NCBI RefSeq assembly: GCF_020882245.1
Contig: NC_083598.1
Location: 82,837,714 to 82,901,713, forward strand
Length of the DNA: 64,000 nucleotides
Reading direction: 5' to 3'
Origin: Rhopalosiphum padi
Lineage: Eukaryota; Arthropoda; Insecta; Hemiptera; Aphididae
Part shown: positions 13,501 through 25,771 of the stretch, in pieces
Layout of the letters: each line of letters opens with the position of its first letter
How positions within the stretch are numbered: the stretch's first letter is position 1
The notes under the pieces: model-generated
What the model was told of the DNA's origin: nothing
Database searches by the model: none
What the model saw: the letters and a program-made list of their open reading frames with translations, nothing else
Position numbers and translations under genes: made by a program

Positions 13501-14879
13501 ATTTCATGTATTGTTTTTTTTTTTTTACATAGCTATTAAAATCATTTAATTGCAGGTCCTTTAGTAATACAACAATAGGTTGGTTCAATTTCATTAAAAA
13601 ATATTGCATTTATTTTATTAAAAATGAATATAATTTATACCATATTATATTACTTTTTTTATTAATGTTATTATATTAACATTATCTCTCATTTTTAGAC
13701 CGCGATTAGGTATAAAGGACTCCTAGGAGTATATAGAATATATATATAAAGAAAAGCGAATTTAAAATCCAGGACAGCCAATATTTCTGATGAAAATCTC
13801 AAAAGACGTTTTTTCAATGTTTCATTATTAATAATTTGAGTCTATTCAGTTGTCAGTAAACTAAAGAGAAGAACATTCGTATTTCTCGGGTACGGTAATT
13901 TTAAATGTAGGAAGCGTAAGAATATTTTTTGGATATGATCTAATTTATGTTTACGACTTAATTGTTATAGCCTTATAGGGACCATATTATTAAACCATAT
14001 CCGCGAATAAAACGAATCAAAGAACAACAAAAGGATTTTAAAGCATATTTAACAGTATAAAATCGGCCCATTTTTGAATAATAAAACTTAAGATTTTGTT
14101 TGATTTGTTAACAATGTCACTAACGCAATAATCATATTTAAGTTTAGGATAAAAAAATTTTCATTGATATTATAATTAAAGTTTAAATCACTAGAGTTCC
14201 GAGAAGTGACATTATCTGACATTTATATTGATATTAAACGTACATTTATTATTAGCACCTACACCATTCATATAAAGTATTTAAATCAAATTTAAATAAA
14301 TCAGAAGCTACTCGACAGTTAACTTTATGGAATATTCCATTAGAATTGTACCATTGTAGTTAAACTTCTTTACGGAGAGTAAAAACATACAGAAAACAAC
14401 CGACAGATTTTCCAACAGATTTCTCACGTCACAAAATTAAAACAAAACAAAAACGCCTATGGTATAGCGACTAGCAGTAAATATTGTCCGGTGCAGTGTG
14501 TTAATAAGAACAAGTAATGATAATATTAATTATTTTTGTCATTATTCATTATTCGACGAGTGTTGTAAACGTATTTTCTACACACTTTTATCGTTTTCAT
14601 TTATCAGTTTATCAGTATAAGTACTTATATTATATTAAAATTTCAAATTCCTTGATTGTTTTTGTTATCATTTTGATTTTTCCGAAAAAAGTTTCACTTT
14701 ACCCGCTCGTATTCACAACTCCCACATTTTTTTATTTTTTTTATTAGTTTTTGTTGATAATATTGATGGTAATCTATAATATATATTAATATATTTTGTA
14801 TTCATATTTACAACACGCCTCTGTCCGCAATAATCTCTTAGAGTCTTTTATATTAAATATAAGTTTATTTCGTCCGAAT

Positions 14880-17018
14880 AATCCCAAAAATACTGAATCG
14901 GTTTAAGTGAGGTTTTTCGTACATTGTAAATGATTTTTCGTCGACAAAGTACAAAGGCAACCTATATATAGTTGGCCGATCCAACCATCGTTGGACGGCT
15001 ACGTTTACCCTGCTAGACCCGGTTTTACATCGATTTTTAAAAACATTTTTATACAGAATTCCATTCGTTTGATCGCGTTAAAAATCCGTATGGTCTACGT
15101 GATGATTTGTTGTTTGTTTTCGCAATCGGAGGTACGCCGGCCGATTTGCTCGTGAACGATTATTTTACCACTTAAAACACCGAGCGCCATATCTTATAAT
15201 TGTCATCTTTTTCCGGGGCAAAGTCGAGTAGTGCACAGCTATAGTTTGGGGAAATAACGTACGCGGCACGCGGCCAGCATTTGTGTAAATAATTCAATAA
15301 AAACACGGCTTAGAATCTAAAAACGCTCTTTTTCGTGAAAAACACGTCGAACATCATAACCATAATATAATCGATAAAATAATATACTATATATAACACG
15401 ATAGTGCACACTAGGTAATATATAATACCAAGTTCTGTGCTAACATATTTTAATACGTGTTTTAGTGTAAACAAATGTTCTGCAACGGATAGCTATATAC
15501 AGTCTATAACAATATTTATCATGGTAATTTTGTTTTTCGGTTTTATCTCGGTTAACATAATATTGTTATATTTATTATTATTCTCGTGAACGAAATGATA
15601 TATTTTCCGTGCGCATAATACAGACTTAAAACGAGTAGATGAAAAAAATATGTTTTTTCTGGCCTCAGAATGATTCGACACACCAGTAAACCACTGCAAT
15701 GAGCCCTGGTGTATAATGTATAGAATATAATCCCTTCGCAGTCCATAACTCCACGAACAAAACGCATGAAATCTAAACACGAGTATACGCGTCATCAGCT
15801 CCGTCACTACTCTGCAGTGTACAATAAGCAAACAACGAACATTTACATACATTTCCATAATGTTTACGAGCGCTTTAATGATAATAGATGATTTAATTTG
15901 TTCTTTTGGACTTTAAATTAATAAAATATATTATATACATACGCCGCGCACAACACTAACCGTAACTTCGATTGGATATTATTGGGATTCGACAGACTCG
16001 TCACTTATCTTTCACACTCGACATTTTTCCTATAATCACATCCTTATTTTTGCAACGACGAACGGCGTTTTCGATTCGATCGCGTGACCTTACAACACAC
16101 CTATTACGAACCAATATACACTGCATTTTTTTCTCCGGGGGTCGTGTTGATAATAATTTTTCCAAAATTACATATTTCTAATGGCTACAACTATAGAGGA
16201 GAGGGGACGACATTTTATAGAAATAAATTTTCACGAATGAAGAAATATCATCGGGCAGAAGGGGGATATTATGGCCGAACCAACCCTCTGTGCGCTGTGC
16301 GCGACCTATGGCTGTAGAAGAACAAATGCATTATGTAAAGTACACCGTGCGCGTGTAGCCGTGGGGTGAAATAAATGGGACCGCCGCGACGGTAAGTGAG
16401 TGACACCGACGGAAAATGGAAAAATTATTACAAGCCGCCACGGCACGTTGTAATGATAACAATAGTCAATAATAATGAAAACATAATAATTAATATTGTG
16501 CGAGTACACGCACTGCGCACAACTTTTTATATACACACAACGACCCATAATATTTTAACAAGGGGCGGGTTCGGGTTTATGGGTAGATGTTTTATGATTA
16601 AAAGTTTAAAAAAAAAACAAATAAGCACTATACGGATAAAATAAATATAATTTTCGTATTGCGGGAAGAGGGTTGAACCACGACTATCTGCCCTATAAAA
16701 TAAACGATCGCGGTACGTGGACAGTCAATACAAAAACCGTACTACTCCGCTGTAATTCGCGTAAGTCATACTATGTCTTTCGTGCCGCATTTGTATATGT
16801 TATAGGTGAGATTCGTGTAACATGTTACCTATACGAATCAAAACCATAAAATGTTGAACGTCGTAAACGGCGAACAACAGTTTCACAACGGCTATAGTAT
16901 AATACGATATAAAATTTCAAACGAAACTTAACATAAAGTATAGGAAGGTAAAATATTATTACTATTGTTGTTTAACTATGAGCAGGTATAACGCTGCGTA
17001 TTATACATGTATTATATT
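14880..17018. other. Long GC/CpG-richer region without recognisable genes (part 1)
   Basis: Several CpG-bearing stretches (14980-15260, 15950-16110, 16240-16450, 16670-16760) alternate with AT-rich DNA. The open frames here overlap one another on both strands, lack family motifs and look like the by-product of reduced stop density. No tRNA or rRNA was recognised. Possible untranslated exons or cis-regulatory DNA cannot be excluded. Confidence 0.35.
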
Positions 17019-17545
17019 CAGAGGCGGATTAAAGTATAATACGATGACCCTTAGGTACGTGGAATATATTACGGGGCCCCCGAATAAATAAAATAAACAA
17101 AACCCACGAGTTTTTGATTATTAAAAATAACATAGTTTAATATTTTTAACTTTAATTATTATTATTATTATTATTCATTAACAATAAATTATAAAAACAA
17201 TTAAATCGGGTAATTAATTTGGATTATACAAATATAAATTGCCTAAACACTATGGTGTGGCTTAAATTAATAGAATAATAATTATTTTAAACCACAATTA
17301 AAATTGAATACCTGAGAATTGTTCGAATTTATTGTCAAAAAATTATCAATTACGTCTTATTAAATCGAGTTTTCTTAAAATAACATACAATACAATAATA
17401 AATAAATACGCAAAATACAAATGACATACCTACTAACCTATTATTTTTTCGATAAAAAAAATGTTTAAATACGTGTAAATTAAAATCAAATAATTATATT
17501 GACCCAAATCTGTGGAGCCCTCGGCCTCAGTCCATTAAACCTCTC
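17019..17545. mobile_element. hAT-like MITE, degenerate right end
   Basis: The left end reads CAGAGGCGGATTAA and leads into ACGGGGCCCCCGAATAAATA. Near 17505-17545 an inverse-looking end occurs: GGAGCCCTCGGCCTCAGTCC followed by ATTAAACCTCT. Read backwards it gives AGAGGTTTAAT and then GAGGCCGAGGGCTCC. This pattern of a CAG(A/T)GGCGGATTAA end with G-rich subterminal sequence also appears in the MITE at 59541. The interior is AT-rich and non-coding. The right boundary and target duplication are unclear. Confidence 0.5.
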
Positions 17546-17559
17546 CCCCTAAATTCGGC

Positions 17560-20440
17560 TACCATACAAGATATCATGTGTTATTCGACGATGAAAAAAT
17601 TCCGTTTTTATAATCTTTAAGCACCTCAATTAGCTTTTTCCATTTCGCTCGGTATTACAGTTGCAGTATACCGACACATTCTAACAATATATTATATCAC
17701 CGAAAACAGAGTCGCTCGTGTATCGCTTCGCATACAACATAAGTATATATAATAAACTATATATAATATACGTAGGCGACATATTACCGGATAAAATATA
17801 CGATTGCTTTTCCACTCGTTCGCTTTTCCCGCTGTGTATACGACCTGTTATTTTATATTTTCTTGTCGACAAAACGGACAGAAAAATGGTGTACAACGAT
17901 GGCAATTTTATGAACACATCAATATACGATATAAACACGTGGATTGCTCGCGCCTGTCGACGATATTATTATTATTATACTGTATACAGCACAAATGCAA
18001 ATTATACACCGCGTATGTACACAATATATTGTATATCGAACACACCCGCGAAATGTATACACCTAATAATGATAATATTGTAATTAATGTCATTTGTCCG
18101 ACGATGATTATTGATCGTAAGCGATTTGTCTTCGAAAAACAAATAACGGCATTACAATTATATCAATCGGCGAATAATCGTTCGCATTAATAATATTGCT
18201 CAATAGCGACGATTCGCGATGATTAAAACAACGAATATCTGCGCCCGAGTTCGTAACTATACATGATATAGCTGTTGTCGAAATTTGCAAATCGCCACGA
18301 TTGAGTGATTCGTTTCGGATCCCCTTTTTTTGCAGTGCACTACGTATATATATATATATTATATATTGTCTGTATAGCATTATTGGGATTTTGAAATAAA
18401 AATTAAAACGGTTTCCGACGTTTCCGTTGTTATATATATAGGAAACGGACGTTTCTTGCTTTTAATGTAATTGAATATTATCGCTTTGAAAAGCCATTGA
18501 AAAAATAAAATAAAAATAAAACAGCCGCTTAAATTAACACTCAACAATTTAATTAAATTTTGCTGTTTTTACATAATATCATAATATATATAAGTGCGTG
18601 TATATAGAAAACGCGCTCCACGCCTTTGCGGTTTGACTCGATAAATATTATTTTTGATAAATATCTCAAATCGTGATTGGTACGTACCTATATAGTATAT
18701 ATATATACGTCAATATGTGTATAGCCGATAGACATGATATACTATATACGACTATACGAGTGACAACTGGCCGACAATTTTGGGTATAACAATATTAATT
18801 ATATATTATTATATCATTCGCTGTCTATAATATTATAAAGTCGTTTTCGTTTGATCTTTGTTAAAATTTTTATTTTTCGAAAACGTTTTATTTATTCTCA
18901 ATCGACAAAACCTACACACGTTTAGGCTGTACAAATATTTCATTATTGTTAACCCGCTGTCTCGCTATATATAGCGATATATACATTTATGGATTACATT
19001 TTTAAAGTACCACCTCACTACAGTCTATGCCATCAAGCAAGTCCAATATTCAATCAATCGAGTGGTTACACGAAACTTTTGGAGCACTTTGGCTGTTCGA
19101 TCAGTGCATTTAGAGTGTGGTCCGACAAAAAACAAAATAAATCACATCGTTGCGAAACTATAATGCCAATAAAAGTTCGGTGCTATCGTGCATAATCAAA
19201 AACTCCCTCCTAAGTGTGTACTCGAGAAGTCGAGACACGGCCGCGGCGTGGAGGATAAGGTGAGTACAAAAATTGGATTAACGCGTAACGCTAAAACAAC
19301 GGATACTTAATTTAATCATATACCGTGTGTTGTAATAATTATACGATATTATATTAAACAGTTTTAAACGAGAAACTGTCACTTTGAAAATATAAATGCA
19401 TAAAATGCATTAGCTTTTAAAACCGGACAAAACTCGAAATCTACCTGAATTGCATATAACTCCCCATATGATCGAAATAATAATAGATAATTAGATAATA
19501 ATATTATATTGTCGAGGTACGCGTATTGCTCAAAAATAATTAAATATTTCTTTAATATATATTAAACAGTAGTCAGTTGACACTTATACATAAGTATATT
19601 GTACAGTGTGTCAATGTATACGCAATATCAAGCGAACATCATATTATATTTTATTGACGACGAAAATATTACAATTTTAAAATGCTCGCATAACTTGTTT
19701 CAAAATAAAAATACCACAAATAACTTACGTAGATAATATTATCATCTTTATATTGAATAAACTGTATTCGCCCAGGCCACTTTTCCTGGTTTTCCGTGGC
19801 TGTTTTACGTAGTGTATTTCTAACAGATTTGTATGATGTAAAATCCTATACACATAGCACCGACAAACATTTTTCTGCGATAATAATTAAAAATATTGTA
19901 AAACAAATTTGGGCCCAACGACGGGGGCCAACCTCCTCGTCGCCATAAGTAAACACCACGTCGAGCGTGCAATACCGAGGCAAATGATACGCCACACACG
20001 AACAAAAAAAAAAAAACGTTTAATCAAAACACACTACAAATAATAATTATTCCCGAGAGTTGATTGACCCGACACCAGTTTTTTAAAATTCAACGTACGT
20101 ATACGTCGTAGTTGTTGCGGGTCGGTAACTCATCATTGCCAACAACCTGTGAATGAAAACGTTATTAATTTATTATATAACACGATTATTATTATTGTTA
20201 TTTTTCCGGCATAGACAATATAAGGTATTCACGGCCGACTTAACGGAAAGATAATAATAATAACAACTACATTCGTCCTTGCGCCGTAACGGTATGAATA
20301 TTATTATTATTATAGCCGATGGTACAGACTACTGTGTTTTCGTTGGTTTTGGCTGATTTTATATATCGCGATTTTTATTATCGCTCGTTGTACGTAACGT
20401 CACACTATCCACCGTATATATTATATACTCGTAGGTAGGT
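17560..20440. other. Long GC/CpG-richer region without recognisable genes (part 2)
   Basis: Open frames up to 128 codons overlap on both strands around 17.7-18.4 kb, but none shows a domain, signal peptide or family motif. Composition is Tyr/Ile/Cys-rich and irregular. A GC-rich tract at 19200-19275 ends in a good donor-like AAG/GTGAGTA (see the separate entry). Further CpG-rich stretches lie at 19880-20000 and 20090-20130. Confidence 0.35.
19197..19260 (+). other. Possible untranslated first exon ending in a strong splice donor
   Basis: The stretch is GC-rich compared with its surroundings (CGAGACACGGCCGCGGCGTG) and is followed by GAGGATAAG with GTGAGTAC immediately after, a near-consensus donor with GT at 19261-19262. 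It could mark a promoter-proximal non-coding exon of a plus-strand gene whose coding exons lie elsewhere. No matching downstream coding exon was found in the window, so this is only a suggestion. Confidence 0.2.
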
Positions 20441-21802
20441 ACCCTAAGATATTTCAATGTTATCGTTGTCTCTTCCATCAACTTTGATAAATATATTTTC
20501 TCACACGACAAAACACACAAAAAAAAATTATTAAATTATTAAAAAGTCAATACCTATTATTAGCGGTTATTATCAAATACTTTCTAAATACCTTGATTAT
20601 GAACCACGATTTAAGATAATAAAAAACGCAACACCTTAAATTGTGTATAATATAAAAATAAATACTATTTATAACTTTCTGCCTTCAATAAAAGCTTTGC
20701 TTGCAGAATTTAGATACACCAAAATCGTTTGCTGAATACTTGTATCGTCTATGTATTTTTTTGATAAATGGTTATATTACTTATTTATTTAATATTATTA
20801 GCTATATTATACAATTATTATCGCTATTAAAACCACTTGCGATACCTGCAGCCTGCAGGTAATGCTTTGAAAACAGCATTTATCTATTATCAAAGATGAC
20901 ATGTATTTCGTGTTACACTTTTTGTTTCGTATTATCATAATGGTGTCACACCACAATCAACTATTTTTAATTATTTATTTTAGTTTTCAATCCGTAGATT
21001 GGTAAATAGTTAACAATTAAATGATTTCCGTGTAATTCGCTTGCGTTTGTTTTATGCTCGAGTCGTCTGTTTTCAATTACTTTACTAAATTTATAATAAT
21101 AATTTATATTTACCTGCAACTAATATGCGTGACTTTTCTTAGAGTTAGCTTCGTGTACTGCTATACCAAAAAGCTTAAATAGGTAACAAGCCATCTGTAT
21201 AATGAAAATAAAAATATGTTATATATCTACATTTTATTTTGATATATATATTAAACATTTTTAATAACTCTAACACTGTCTTGTCAAATTTAATATCAAA
21301 ATCTTTTCCTATTCTTTCTCGTTTGAAATTTATCTTGTCAGCTGTCAGTCGAGCCTAGTACTATAAATATGTCGGGTACGCCACTGATCCAGTCATAAAT
21401 GTAAAAATTTGTACGACACTGCAGATAATTAAATTATCAAAAAAGAGGGCTAGACTGGTAAGATGTCACATGAGGTATCCTCACCAACTCGCTCATTAAA
21501 ATTTTAATATTGCACTCTTATTAAATTTTTGTACGCTTTTTGTATGCATTTTTACGAAAATTTCAAACCCTCGTTTCAAAAGTATCCTCGAGTGGCTGGG
21601 TGGACCAGTGAGATGTAACCACTTACCTCCCTCCACCGACCTACTCATATTTCGCGTAGACGGCCGATGACGAATTGCCTGTATATCATACATGCATGTA
21701 TAATTGTTCACGTCTATAATTACCTGCAGTCTCGAAACGTAAAAAAATAAATGTGATAAAAAATCGGCATAGACAATAAAAAAAACCAAATATTATAGTA
21801 TA
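20441..21802. other. AT-rich spacer with a solitary MITE-like end
   Basis: There are no recognisable exons. At about 21374-21390 the text GGGTACGCCACTGATC resembles the right end of the CAGTGGCG hAT MITEs seen elsewhere in the window, but I found no matching left end. A near-palindrome, ACCTGCAGCCTGCAGGT, lies at about 20846-20862. Confidence 0.4.
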
Positions 21803-22507
21803 CAGAGTGATTCAACAATCGTGCTCATCCATATTTTATTATTTAGATAAGCATTTATTCAAATTTTACTATTTTATATTTATATGTATACATACTATAT
21901 AATAGGGTTAGATTTTTTTCTTTGACGTAATAATAGATATAATACATGAATAGTGTCCTACCTGTGGTGATGTACAAACTTTTTTTTCAAATAATTCAAT
22001 ACAAAAAGAACACATTAATGTTGAGTAATAATATATACATATTATAATATATGTATACTTGTAGGTACCACTCGAAGTGGAGTGGTCCACTCCACTAAAT
22101 ATTATTTCGTCAATTTTATATTTTTATTTCTCATGCACATGTCATCATGCCGTATATTCTATAATATCGTCTTTTCTTATATATATTGTAATTCCTAATA
22201 TCCTTAGTAATTTAATTCGACTTCAAAACTATTCGTATGAATTTAGATTTAGATAGTGCATTAAATTTTCATAAAAATTATTTTCTTAAAATATTACAAT
22301 AAAAAAAAAGTTTGTTTCACCACGGGACTGCGTAGGTACTCCTCAGACGAATGGCATTTAAAATCTCAGTATTTGAACGTACGATCTAATCTTTAAATAT
22401 AGCCATGTATAGGTGCTTGAAATTAAATAAATTACTTTGAATAAACATGTGCATAATTAAAGAATATAATTATAGAGCGATAAAAAAATGTTTAATGAAT
22501 CACTCTG
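21803..22507. mobile_element. CAGAGTGATTCA-ended DNA element, copy 2
   Basis: The ends are exact inverses: TATACAGAGTGATTCA on the left and TGAATCACTCTGTATA on the right, including flanking TATA on both sides. A TA duplication would be consistent with a Tc1/mariner-type element. The length is about 705 bp. The left end continues TCGTGCTCATCCATATTTT as in copy 1. An internal GTGTCCTACCTGTGGTGATGTACAAACTTTTTTT block matches the other copies. No transposase is encoded, so this is a MITE or an internally deleted element. Confidence 0.75.
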
Positions 22508-22986
22508 TATAATATGACACATACAAGACACCACCACGAGAATGGTTTTTTTATTTTTAATGAATTATTCACACGTTTGAAAACAAAACAAAAAAAAACC
22601 CGTATACATGTACAATACCGTGATATGCACGCGTATCTCATTAATAATATAACTATTAGTTTAAAGAAAGTTACGGTTTTCGTACAATTATTAATTGCAC
22701 TGATGATGGTCTGTCGGAGCGGAATTTTAGTTTCGCTTCTACACATAATAATGTAATACGTACAGGTATATAATAAGTATTAAGTGTGTATAAATATAAA
22801 TATATTGCATATTTTACATATTAAAATGCGTATACGTAGGTATATATTATCTGCCAAATCATGAATACGGGCAACACGCACTCATACTTAAACGTATTAA
22901 TGTTTCAATTACCTATGAGCAAAAAAATCATAAATAGGCGTGAAGATCATTAGTACAAACTATTCTTTTTAAAGTGTACGTGCATA
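22508..22986. other. Spacer between two related elements
   Basis: Overlapping short open frames on both strands (22492-22756) show no recognisable motif and partly include the end of the adjacent element. I see no gene here. Confidence 0.45.
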
Positions 22987-23647
22987 CAGGGTGATACGCC
23001 AAACATGCTCATCCCCATTTGTTCGTAATAAATAATAAAACCATCAAATTCCAAATTTCGGATCAACTTAATGGCTATATTTTCAAATACTCGTTTAAGA
23101 AGTGTCCTGTGTAATGATACAAACTTTTTTTCAAATGAGAATCAACATTATTTATCACACTGTAAATTATTAAGCAGATTTTTTTTTAACTATTATGTAT
23201 CTGATACCTTCAAAATACGAACTTGGAGTTTTCGAAAAATGTATATTATATGCTATAAAGATATAAAAGTCCTTGTCCTTATAGAAATAGTTTTACAAAA
23301 ATAATATAAATATAAAATAGATACAATGTTTAATCTCGTACTTACATACTTATCAAACTTTCGACAATTTTTAATTAATATAAAATTGTTATAATTAATA
23401 TTAATTAGACACTAAAATTGTCTGCAAATCATTGCAACTTCTACATCTTCCAGACACATATTAATAATAATATGAACCTACTATCATTGACACACAATTT
23501 TAAATAACTCAAAAACCCTACTCGTTTAAATTTCAATGTGGATACATCAACGATTTTAGAAAATAAACTGCTTGATAATTTACAGAAAAAAAGCAAAATT
23601 TAAATGAATTCATTATTAAAAAATAGCATGCTTATAGAATCACCCTG
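22987..23647. mobile_element. CAGGGTGAT-ended DNA element, copy 3
   Basis: The left end is CAGGGTGATACGCCAAACATGC and the right end, read inversely, is CAGGGTGATTCTATAAGCATGC. Each is flanked by TA (22985-22986 and 23648-23649), extended as GCATA / TATGC. The length is 661 bp. Subterminal AAGTGTCCTGTGTAATGATACAAACTT matches copies 1 and 2. The minor difference CAGGG versus CAGAG suggests a subfamily. There is no convincing transposase frame. Confidence 0.75.
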
Positions 23648-23649
23648 TA

Positions 23650-25536
23650 TGCCTAATACCTATCATTTTTAGTTTAACGAATAAATTTTAAGTACGGGGC
23701 AGCAGCAGAGAGACCATTTTTTAAACGTACTACCTACCTATACAGTATTATACACGTATACGCGTTACATACATTTTTTTAACTCTAAAAATGATTTGTT
23801 ATTCCGATCGCATTCGCCATAATAATCTCAGTCTATATGGCCGTAATTTTTTTTTCAATACCTATTATACCTACACCATATGGTATGCTGTACCGGCATT
23901 ACGCTACTGCGCAGTTTGTACCTATAGCTCACATAACTGTTGTAGGTATTATAAGTTAAAACGCATAATATATTGTGTCGAGTGTATGTATCTATTCTAC
24001 TCGCACACGTCTATCGTTCGAATAAACGCGTAAACAATATATTGACCTCTCGTAAATAATATTATTTATACATAGATGGTACCATATTATATTTCCAAAC
24101 ACAACACCGACGTCAATATTATAGCACCGTATACAACAAGTACACGAGGAATCTCAAATCAGCTTTATATTATTATTAGCATATATACCTATTGAGTGGT
24201 TTTTTTTTTTTTTTTTGAACAGTAAACACTAGGTAGTCATGTTGAAAGGTAAATGCTTACGTTTTTTGAAACATTTTTTTTTACATGTTCTAAAATCATC
24301 ACAAGTCAAAATTTTTGAAAATAAATATTTTTACTGTTTTTATTGTCATGTATATATTTTTAAATGTTTACTTTTTTAATGATAGCATACATTAAAAACT
24401 ATATGTATTTTGAATGAGTATATTTTACATAAGAATCGAATTTCAATCGTTTAGTTAATAAATTAGGCAGTTATAACTTATAAGTACTGAGTAGGTTACC
24501 TACCTATTTAAAATAATAAATAGAAGTGTAAACTGACGTTATTAGGGGTACTTGCTGCACTCCACACTAAAGTACACTTTAAATGCATATAATTTACTAA
24601 TAATTAACTACTCATTTTAAATTCAATATTTATATAACAAAATTCTCGGAAAATATTCTACTTTGAAATATGAGATTAAAGATATGTTTCTGTTTATTTA
24701 TAATTTAATTTTTTAATGATTTCAAATTATGCGAAAAAAATATTTGATAAAACGTTGATAATGCACGAGATAAAGAGTACTTATTGTTTACTGTTTAAAG
24801 ATCACACTGTGTACCTATACATTATATATTATAAAATATTATGATTATACATATATCTGAATATACTATAAATAAAAATACGAAAAGGTCATCGTATGAC
24901 CTTAAGAAAAGTCCAGAATTCTATTAAATAGACCTAAAATAACTTATTTTTTCAAATCATTTTGTATACATTCCTAACTATACCTTTGCCTACCGAAATA
25001 TCATCATCATCATCATTCATCATATAATACCTATTAAATTTAATTAAATTACAGTATTAATAATAACATAACAATTTATAAAATTATTTTTTCCAGATAA
25101 AGAATATGTAAAATACACGATTTATATATATTTTTTTATCTTTTATCGTCTCTATTTCAGTTATCCGTCATTCCTCTTGGTCCCGTTGCCGACAGATAAT
25201 CAAGGTCATCTCACACACATACAGTCCATAAAACTATGGCTGTGTACTGTAAAAATAAAAAAAGGTTATCACATGACATTATAAACAATTTAATTGAAAT
25301 ATTTCAACGATTTGTAGTTTTTGGAACGACGCTATCGTCAATAAAATGCGTAATAATTACTGCGCCGCAATAAAATATATTATTTTATTATAATTTAAAA
25401 TTTAAATCCTGATTTGAACACCGAATGTCTATGTTTTTAAAAATTATAAACAAAATGTCAATGGATACGTACGTTAGTTTTACTTTTCGGATTTCCGCAC
25501 TGTATACAATAAGAACAATTATAAACATTATAAGAT
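23650..25536. other. AT-rich spacer, nothing recognised
   Basis: No coding exon is visible. A poly-T run lies at about 24201-24217 and a short ATC repeat at about 25003-25015. The 80-codon frame at 23791-24033 is Tyr/Cys-rich without a known pattern. Confidence 0.45.
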
Positions 25537-25771
25537 CAGTGGCGCCGATGGGTGGGTGTTAACACCTTCATCAGCTTGAAATTGGTAAAACCCCGGCTTC
25601 GAACTAACATGTTTCAAGAGAGACTCGAAATAGTATACTTATAATAATTAGTTGTAAGAAAGGGGTTAATGAGCCTCTAGTGAATTTGGGTGGGTGGTAG
25701 ATATACGTACTGCTGTAGAGAAATTTGTCATGCATGAATAATTAATATTTCAGATGACGTAGGCGCCACTG
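25537..25771. mobile_element. hAT-like MITE with CAGTGGCGCC ends
   Basis: The left end CAGTGGCGCC and right end GGCGCCACTG are perfect 10-bp inverses, and the flanking AT/AT extends the match to 12. The length is 235 bp, and the interior has two GGGTGGGTG motifs. The end sequence belongs with the CAGTGGCG hAT-type ends at 36393 and 59541. I could not find an exact 8-bp target duplication, so the superfamily is inferred from the ends alone. Confidence 0.7.

Noticed and set aside
13280..13609. 109-codon minus-strand frame ending in a leucine run
   Set aside because: The leucine run comes from the AAT repeat and the frame crosses a dispersed repeat; no domain is visible.
15493..18380. Several overlapping frames of 70-128 codons on both strands
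   Set aside because: They overlap each other in several frames, lack motifs and reflect lower stop density in GC-richer DNA. None has splice context or similarity I recognise.
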